From the NCBI GenBank assembly GCA_905235165.1, contig CAJOKK010000035.1, positions 1 through 10,471 of the forward strand: DNA of 10,471 nt, read 5' to 3'. This document shows, piece after piece, positions 7,039-10,471 of this stretch (positions are counted from its first letter, which is position 1; each line of letters starts with the position of its first letter). The notes under the pieces were generated by a model, which was given only the letters and a program-made list of their open reading frames with translations, had not been told where the DNA came from and ran no database searches. This DNA is from an uncultured Atopobiaceae bacterium (GTDB taxonomy: Bacteria > Actinomycetota > Coriobacteriia > Coriobacteriales > Atopobiaceae). The position numbers and the translations under genes are program-made.

Positions 7039-7992
7039 CTAGCCGTTCTTCTCGCCAGCCTTCTCCACCTTCGTGAAGGCCCAGGGCGTCAGGAAGACGA
7101 CGGCGAATATGGTGAAGAAGGCCTTGCAGAACTCGAAGGCGGCCTCTCCGAACAGGTGCTCGACGGGAATCGGCAGAAGGCTGTGGAATAAGAGCGTCAA
7201 GACGATACCGATAATGACGCGGATAACTCCCTGCTTGAGGTCACAGCCTGTCTTGAAGCCGACGAGACGGCGCTCGGCCAGCCAAGAGGCGAAGCAACCG
7301 AGGAAGTAGCCGCATGCCTGGAAGGAGTCGTTGATGAGCTCGCTAACGGTGACGCCGTCAGGCATTTCGGCAGGAAGCTCGGGATAGGGCTTGAAGGCGA
7401 TGTAGGCCAGGCCAAGCAAGCCGAAGGCAATCGCGGCGGCCGTAAGCTTCGCGTCTCGTCCCTCCTCTTCCTCAACCCAGCTCACCACTCGCTCGGCGAG
7501 CAGGACCACGAGGAATGAGACGACCAATGAAACAACGACGTCCTGCGGGGTGTGGACGCCGAGGAAGTTGCGCGAGAAGGCAACAAGCAGCACGAGGATG
7601 GCCGCTAACGGCACGGTCCAACGGCTCTTGTCGCGATAGGCCCAACCGATGGTGCCCACAATTGAAGTTGCCGCCTGGACATGTCCGCTCGGAAAGCTGT
7701 ATCCGGTCGCCGTGAGCTTGGCATCGCCGTAAGGTTCGATACGCGCGTCGCGTACCCAGGGGCGAAGGGTGCAGAAGGTCGTCTTTAGGAGCTCGTTGAC
7801 GAGGACGCCGATGCTGAAGGAGAAGAGTACGACCGTTGCCCGCCTCTTGTCGATGCACCAGAAGAGGATGCAGGGAATGATGATGAAGAGGGGGCTCACG
7901 ACGAGGTCGGACATCAACTTGAGAAAGATTGCCACGCCTTCGGGAAGCGAGTTGCGCAGCTCTTGCAGGAACAGCAAGTAGTTCAAGTCCAT
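7039..7992 (-). CDS. PAP2-family membrane phosphatase
   Basis: Integral membrane acid phosphatase of the PAP2/haloperoxidase superfamily, whose bacterial members dephosphorylate lipid phosphates such as undecaprenyl diphosphate or phosphatidylglycerol phosphate. The three signature motifs are intact in the 317-residue form: K70-x6-R77-P78 (KTTFCTLRP), P101-S-G-H104, and S140-R-x5-H147-x3-D151 (SRNFLGVHTPQD). After the catalytic core, the C-terminal half adds several hydrophobic segments (about 180-200, 225-245, 265-280 and 290-310), longer than minimal PAP2 enzymes; their role is unknown. The ATG at 7992 follows GGAGAGG, while in-frame starts further upstream (8019, 8064) lack a ribosome site and 8064 would fall in the tRNA terminator. 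Substrate is not predictable. A polyprenyl-phosphate role would fit the isoprenoid genes nearby, but that is inference. Confidence 0.88.
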   Translation of the reverse strand: MDLNYLLFLQELRNSLPEGVAIFLKLMSDLVVSPLFIIIPCILFWCIDKRRATVVLFSFSIGVLVNELLKTTFCTLRPWVRDARIEPYGDAKLTATGYSFPSGHVQAATSIVGTIGWAYRDKSRWTVPLAAILVLLVAFSRNFLGVHTPQDVVVSLVVSFLVVLLAERVVSWVEEEEGRDAKLTAAAIAFGLLGLAYIAFKPYPELPAEMPDGVTVSELINDSFQACGYFLGCFASWLAERRLVGFKTGCDLKQGVIRVIIGIVLTLLFHSLLPIPVEHLFGEAAFEFCKAFFTIFAVVFLTPWAFTKVEKAGEKNG

Positions 7993-8047
7993 GGCCTCTC
8001 CGTTCTGTCGTCGTTGCATGAGCGCGAACCGCGGTGGTAGAACGCAC

Positions 8048-8086
8048 AAGAAAAAGGCCGTCAAACTCTAGGAGAATGACGGCCTT
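8048..8086 (-). terminator. Intrinsic terminator of the CAT-anticodon tRNA
   Basis: On the minus strand a perfect 10-bp stem, AAGGCCGTCA / TGACGGCCTT, is followed by TTTTTCTT-type sequence (plus-strand A-rich run 8048-8055). The stem lies nine bases past the encoded CCA end of the tRNA. Confidence 0.88.
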
Positions 8087-8095
8087 GCTGGCTTA

Positions 8096-8171
8096 TGGTG
8101 GGCCCAGAGGGATTCGAACCCCCAACCCAGGGATTATGAGTCCCCTGCGCTAACCGTTGCGCCATAGGCCC
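8096..8171 (-). tRNA. tRNA with anticodon CAT (elongator Met, or Ile2)
   Basis: A full 76-nt cloverleaf with encoded CCA: acceptor GGGCCTA pairs with TGGGCCC (one G-U), D stem GCGC/GCGC, anticodon loop CTCATAA, TTCGAAT T-loop. A paired G1-C72 rules out initiator tRNA, which has a mismatch there. CAT serves both elongator tRNA-Met and tRNA-Ile2 (C34 modified to lysidine by TilS). The sequence alone does not let me separate them confidently. Confidence 0.93.
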
Positions 8172-8185
8172 TGAATGCAGTGGCT

Positions 8186-8214
8186 ACCATAGCACGAAAT
8201 CGCCTTTTTGGTAA
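8186..8214 (-). promoter_or_regulatory. Promoter of the CAT-anticodon tRNA
   Basis: Read on the minus strand: -35 TTACCA (plus 8209-8214), 17-bp spacer, extended -10 TGC-TATGGT (-10 hexamer at plus 8186-8191). The predicted start falls about 8 bases before the tRNA. Confidence 0.55.
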
Positions 8215-8231
8215 AGGCTCGCAAAGACGTG

Positions 8232-8256
8232 GAAACCAGCCTTGGAGTTTGCTGGT
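8232..8256 (-). terminator. Possible weak terminator after the CPBP gene
   Basis: Minus-strand stem ACCAGC / GCTGGT with a 10-base loop, followed only by TTTCC. It lies about 42 bases past the CPBP stop. The short T-run makes this a weak candidate. Confidence 0.3.
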
Positions 8257-8297
8257 GCATGCTTGTCGCCCTTCTCGAAAGGACGGGCCTCGACGAG

Positions 8298-9017
8298 CTA
8301 TGCGCGCTCGGTCTTAGAGCAGGTGAGCCACAGGGCATACGCTGCCTCAGCGACCAACAGGACGGTGAAGATCGCGATCTGCGTCGTTGAGGCCGTCGTT
8401 GCCGGGTTCAGGTAGAGATGGTTGGTGAAGTCCGTCAAGAAGTGCGCAACGATCAGCTGCGTGAGGCTACCGTTCTTAAGGTAGATCGCTCCAAAGACCA
8501 GGCCAATCACAAGGGCGTAGCCCACCTGCAGGGCAACGGTTGCAAGGTCTTCTGCCTCCAACACATTGGTGGCATGGATGAGCGAGAAGAAGACCGACGA
8601 AATCAGAAGGCTGCTGAGGTTGCTGTGCTGAGCCGCCTTGAGGTTGGAGATAAAGACCCCTCGGAACAAGACCTCCTCAAAGATGGCCGGAGCTGCCGCG
8701 ACGATGAGGGCCTCGAGGTAGTAGGACGTTCCACCAAGCTGCGCTCCCGAGCTGAGGTTGTAGAAGAGATTCCAAATCGGGAAGAGCAAGGCGGGTGCTA
8801 GGTAGGTAAGTCCGCTGGTGGGGGAGCCCTGCGCGAGAATTCGCCTGAAGATGAGGATCAGGACAATGCCGACAAAGACCCTTGCAAGCGAGATGCTGAG
8901 GCTTGGATGCAGGCCAATTGCGGAGCCGACACCGGCGAAGATTCCAGCTACGAGAAAAGACAGGAAGACGAGAATGAACTCAAAGAGGATGGGGCGTTTT
9001 TCTCCAAAGGAAAACAT
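8298..9017 (-). CDS. CPBP-family intramembrane glutamic endopeptidase (Abi/CAAX-protease-like)
   Basis: Polytopic membrane protein of the CPBP (type II CAAX prenyl endopeptidase/bacteriocin-processing) family. All motif elements are visible: E114-E115-x3-R119 (FEEVLFRG), F144-x3-H148 (FSLIH) and H192-x3-D196 (AHFLTD), in a 239-residue protein with about seven to eight hydrophobic helices. Glutamate 114/115 and the two histidines form the expected catalytic site. Bacterial relatives process bacteriocin leaders, give self-immunity or have unknown roles. No bacteriocin gene is seen here and the substrate is unknown. The start has AAAGG seven bases upstream. It is transcribed alone, between tRNA units on the same strand. 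Confidence 0.88.
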   Translation of the reverse strand: MFSFGEKRPILFEFILVFLSFLVAGIFAGVGSAIGLHPSLSISLARVFVGIVLILIFRRILAQGSPTSGLTYLAPALLFPIWNLFYNLSSGAQLGGTSYYLEALIVAAAPAIFEEVLFRGVFISNLKAAQHSNLSSLLISSVFFSLIHATNVLEAEDLATVALQVGYALVIGLVFGAIYLKNGSLTQLIVAHFLTDFTNHLYLNPATTASTTQIAIFTVLLVAEAAYALWLTCSKTERA

Positions 9018-9049
9018 GGGGCACCTTTCTCGTGCTCGAAGATTGGCAT

Positions 9050-9055
9050 GTTATA
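9050..9055 (-). promoter_or_regulatory. Candidate -10 element for the CPBP gene
   Basis: TATAAC on the minus strand (five of six consensus positions) lies 33 bases before the CPBP ATG. No convincing -35 is present at 16-18 bases, so this is tentative. Confidence 0.4.
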
Positions 9056-9134
9056 GGACTGAACTGAGATTGTAGGTGATGTACCCATTTCTTTGTCTTC
9101 GTAGACCTCGTTAAGCCAAGCGCAATCTCGAGAT

Positions 9135-9163
9135 AAAAAAAGATGCCCTCAAATGAGGGCATC
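9135..9163 (-). terminator. Intrinsic terminator of the downstream tRNA-Ala copy
   Basis: Minus-strand perfect 9-bp stem GATGCCCTC / GAGGGCATC with a 4-base loop, followed by seven T (plus-strand A run 9135-9141). It begins eight bases past the CCA end. Confidence 0.9.
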
Positions 9164-9171
9164 GGAAAGGT

Positions 9172-9247
9172 TGGTGGAGAATAGGGGGATCGAACCCCTG
9201 ACCTCATGACTGCCAGTCATGCGCTCTCCCATCTGAGCTAATTCCCC
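9172..9247 (-). tRNA. tRNA-Ala(GGC), downstream copy
   Basis: 76-nt cloverleaf with encoded CCA; anticodon loop CTGGCAG gives anticodon GGC. The acceptor GGGGAAT / ATTCTCC contains the G3-U70 wobble pair, the alanine identity element. Identical to the copy at 9306-9381. Only 28 bases, including the preceding terminator's T-run, separate it from the upstream terminator stem, and I see no good promoter there. It may therefore depend on read-through. Confidence 0.95.
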
Positions 9248-9266
9248 GAAGGTAGTGCAAAAACTC

Positions 9267-9297
9267 AAAATAAAAGATGCTCTTTTGAAAGAGCATC
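9267..9297 (-). terminator. Terminator or attenuator between the two tRNA-Ala copies
   Basis: Minus-strand stem GATGCTCTTT / AAAGAGCATC (plus 9276-9285 with 9288-9297), realistically nine pairs and a 4-base loop, followed by TTTTATTTT. The T-run is interrupted, so it may be leaky and allow transcription of the second tRNA. Confidence 0.75.
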
Positions 9298-9305
9298 GGG
9301 AATGT

Positions 9306-9381
9306 TGGTGGAGAATAGGGGGATCGAACCCCTGACCTCATGACTGCCAGTCATGCGCTCTCCCATCTGAGCTAATTCCCC
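9306..9381 (-). tRNA. tRNA-Ala(GGC), promoter-proximal copy
   Basis: Same 76 bases as the copy at 9172-9247: anticodon GGC, G3-U70 pair, encoded CCA. It is the first gene of this minus-strand unit, 19 bases after a near-consensus -10. Confidence 0.95.
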
Positions 9382-9400
9382 GTGGGTTGGTGCGAGAACA

Positions 9401-9428
9401 AATATAGCAGACCGAAAATCTCGGTCAA
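9401..9428 (-). promoter_or_regulatory. Strong promoter of the tRNA-Ala pair
   Basis: Minus strand: -35 TTGACC (plus 9423-9428), 16-bp spacer, extended -10 TGC-TATATT (hexamer at plus 9401-9406). Both hexamers match the consensus at five of six positions. A short perfect dyad GACCGA-AAATC-TCGGTC (plus 9410-9426) spans the spacer and -35, of unknown significance. Confidence 0.75.
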
Positions 9429-9445
9429 GAACTTTTTTTGCTCGC

Positions 9446-9451
9446 TACACT
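9446..9451 (+). promoter_or_regulatory. Candidate -10 element for the small membrane protein gene
   Basis: TACACT, four of six consensus positions, with no clear -35. It is divergent from the tRNA-Ala promoter. It would place transcription start near 9457, favouring an ATG start at 9484 or 9490. Confidence 0.3.
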
Positions 9452-9489
9452 AATCTGTGAAGGTACGTTCACAACTCGATTGGATGATT

Positions 9490-9867
9490 ATGAACAAACT
9501 AGAGAAGGAACTGAAGATCTCCTGCATCGCTTGCCTGTTCGTCGGTTTGGCGGTGCTTATCGTCGGTATCGTGGCCGGTGTGAAGGATGGCTACGACCTT
9601 GATGCCATCTCCACAATTTTCTGTGGACTCGGTGCCACCCCCGCGGGCGTGCAGGCGGCCCGCCTTGCCAATGTGCCCTCGAATTCGACGAAGGTTCGCG
9701 CGATGGCAATTGTCGTGCTTATCGCGAGCGCTATCTTTGCTGTGGTTGCCTTTAAGGGTGGCGATCCCTCGGTGGCCCAACTCGTTGCCCTGGGAGTCAT
9801 GATCTTGGTGGCTTTGATCATGCTTGTATTTGCCCATCGTCAGGTCAAGGTTCTGGAGAAGGTCTAA
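9490..9867 (+). CDS. Small membrane protein of unknown function
   Basis: I do not recognise a family. With ATG at 9490 the protein has 125 residues: a short charged N-terminus (NKLEKELK), a strong hydrophobic helix at about 10-31, a weaker glycine/alanine-rich one at about 38-60, then strong helices at about 70-88 and 95-115, and a basic tail HRQVKVLEKV. No catalytic motif or signal-peptidase site is visible. Alternative starts are ATG 9484 and GTG 9457; none has a strong ribosome site, and GTG 9457 coincides with the likely transcription start. Codon use matches the neighbours, and a stop-free frame with clear helix patterning supports it being real. It is monocistronic, between divergent tRNA-Ala genes and tRNA-Val. 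Confidence 0.75.
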   Translation: MNKLEKELKISCIACLFVGLAVLIVGIVAGVKDGYDLDAISTIFCGLGATPAGVQAARLANVPSNSTKVRAMAIVVLIASAIFAVVAFKGGDPSVAQLVALGVMILVALIMLVFAHRQVKVLEKV

Positions 9868-9961
9868 GCGACCGTGAGGCTTTTGGTAGAGGCGCGGTCT
9901 GCAAGCTGCACGTCGCGAAATCTGATCTTCCAAAATTTCTCACCCACGCCGGGCAAAAGTC

Positions 9962-9970
9962 TGCTACTAT
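9962..9970 (+). promoter_or_regulatory. Extended -10 promoter of tRNA-Val
   Basis: TGC-TACTAT, an extended -10 with four of six hexamer matches, lies 10 bases before the tRNA. The -35 region is poor. Confidence 0.5.
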
Positions 9971-9980
9971 AGCTCCGCAC

Positions 9981-10055
9981 GGGCGATTGGCTCAGGGGTA
10001 GAGCACATCCTTCACACGGATGGGGTCGCTGGTTCGAATCCAGCATCGCCCACCA
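9981..10055 (+). tRNA. tRNA-Val(CAC)
   Basis: 75-nt cloverleaf with encoded CCA: acceptor GGGCGAT / ATCGCCC, D stem GCTC/GAGC, anticodon stem CATCC/GGATG around loop TTCACAC (anticodon CAC, reading GTG), T stem GCTGG/CCAGC. Confidence 0.96.
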
Positions 10056-10066
10056 TAGAACTTGTT

Positions 10067-10100
10067 AAGGCCAGGACTTGATGTCCTGGCCTTTTTTGTT
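10067..10100 (+). terminator. Intrinsic terminator of tRNA-Val
   Basis: Perfect 11-bp stem AAGGCCAGGAC / GTCCTGGCCTT with a 5-base loop, then TTTTGTT, starting 11 bases past the CCA. Confidence 0.93.
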
Positions 10101-10139
10101 CAACGTGATCTGGACTCTGGATGCCACGAACTGTTGCCT

Positions 10140-10181
10140 GAGCCCGAGCCCGCACACGAGCACGAGCCCGAACTCGAGCAC
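10140..10181. repeat. Degenerate GAGCCC hexamer tandem repeat
   Basis: Seven consecutive 6-bp units: GAGCCC, GAGCCC, GCACAC, GAGCAC, GAGCCC, GAACTC, GAGCAC. It lies between the tRNA-Val terminator and the 52-bp array. No convincing gene covers it. The preceding 10101-10139 holds nothing I can identify. Confidence 0.7.
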
Positions 10182-10186
10182 CAAAA

Positions 10187-10461
10187 TGTGACAAAACAAG
10201 CCCCGAGATGTCAGGAATTGTTACGGACGTAACAAAACCTGACATAAATGACCCTCCAAATGTCAGGAAATGTTACCCCAGTAACAAAACCCGACAAAAA
10301 CGGCCCTCCAAATGTCAGGAAATGTTACGGGCGTAACAAAACCTGACAAGAACGCCCCTCCAAATGTCAGGAAATGTTACGGGCGTAACAAAACCCGACA
10401 AGAACGGCCCTCCAGATGTCAGGAAATGTTACGGGCGTAACAAAACCCGACAAGAACGGCC
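10187..10461. repeat. 52-bp tandem repeat array with nested palindromes (five units, runs to near window end)
   Basis: Units begin at 10208, 10260, 10312, 10364 and 10416, exactly 52 bp apart. Each has a 36-bp imperfect palindrome, TGTCAGG-N22-CCTGACA (CCCGACA in three units), with an inner stem GTTAC...GTAAC, followed by a 16-bp linker such as AGAACGGCCCTCCAAA. The linker is itself flanked by GACA...TGTC. Units 3-5 are nearly identical; units 1 and 2 are more diverged. In unit 2 the loop differs (CCCA) but both stem arms are kept. A half-unit at 10187-10207 (TGTGACAAAA...GCCCC) begins the array. Homology stops at about 10461, 10 bases before the window ends. No gene covers it, and linkers are conserved, so it is not CRISPR. 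Confidence 0.9.
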
Positions 10462-10471
10462 ACAAGATCAT

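Noticed and set aside
7993..8064. N-terminal extension of the PAP2 protein from in-frame starts at 8019 or 8064
   Set aside because: Neither start has a ribosome site, the 8064 start lies inside the tRNA terminator stem, and the ATG at 7992 has a good GGAGAGG.
9410..9440. Plus-strand terminator from the GACCGA/TCGGTC dyad plus T-run
   Set aside because: The T-run begins several bases after the stem, no plus-strand gene lies upstream to need it, and the dyad overlaps the tRNA-Ala promoter.
9864..10245. Short minus-strand open frames over tRNA-Val with phrases like LDSNQRPHPCEGCALPLSQSP and GDAGFEPATPSV
   Set aside because: These are the well-known false proteins produced by translating across tRNA genes on the opposite strand.
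10187..10471. CRISPR array
   Set aside because: The linkers between palindromes are conserved along with the palindromes, so there are no unique spacers; the true period is one 52-bp repeat. No cas gene is visible.
9981..10471. Integrated element attachment site at tRNA-Val
   Set aside because: No second copy of the tRNA 3' end, integrase or excisionase is present in the window. The array could mark an element edge, but nothing here shows it.

Overview
The window looks like a GC-rich Gram-positive actinobacterial chromosome. My best guess is class Coriobacteriia (Olsenella, Collinsella or another Atopobiaceae-like genus). This is inferred from the cdsA-dxr-rseP-ispG-proS order, the strong G/C third-position bias, the MEP isoprenoid route and tRNA genes with encoded CCA ends. 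No rRNA or marker gene here settles the genus.

Positions 1-6151 hold a plus-strand housekeeping block: the end of cdsA (CDP-diacylglycerol synthase), dxr, a site-2 protease of the RseP family, ispG and proS. The first four genes overlap or lie within 10 bases of each other and read as one operon. It joins phospholipid precursor synthesis, two MEP-pathway steps (the source of the undecaprenyl carrier lipid) and regulated intramembrane proteolysis. proS has its own likely extended -10 promoter and ends at a strong intrinsic terminator. A HAD-family phosphatase gene starts 12 bases after the T-run. The site-2 protease is unusual: it appears to lack the PDZ domain and carries a cytoplasmic insert resembling the winged-helix gamma domain of FtsK/SpoIIIE.

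Positions 6874-9470 are mostly minus strand. A 49-bp, 47/49-matched inverted repeat sits at the convergent junction between the HAD gene and a PAP2-family phosphatase gene, and it overlaps the HAD stop codon. Further along are a tRNA with a CAT anticodon, a CPBP (Abi/CAAX-protease-like) membrane protein gene, and two identical tRNA-Ala(GGC) genes, each with its own terminator.

Positions 9440-10471 are plus strand: a small four-helix membrane protein of unknown function, tRNA-Val(CAC) with its terminator, a short GAGCCC-type hexamer repeat, and an array of five 52-bp tandem repeats running to the window edge. Each repeat contains a nested palindrome. The linker between palindromes resembles the core of the inverted repeat at 6874-7012, so both may belong to one uncharacterised repeat family. 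The array and the modified protease are the two most noteworthy observations.
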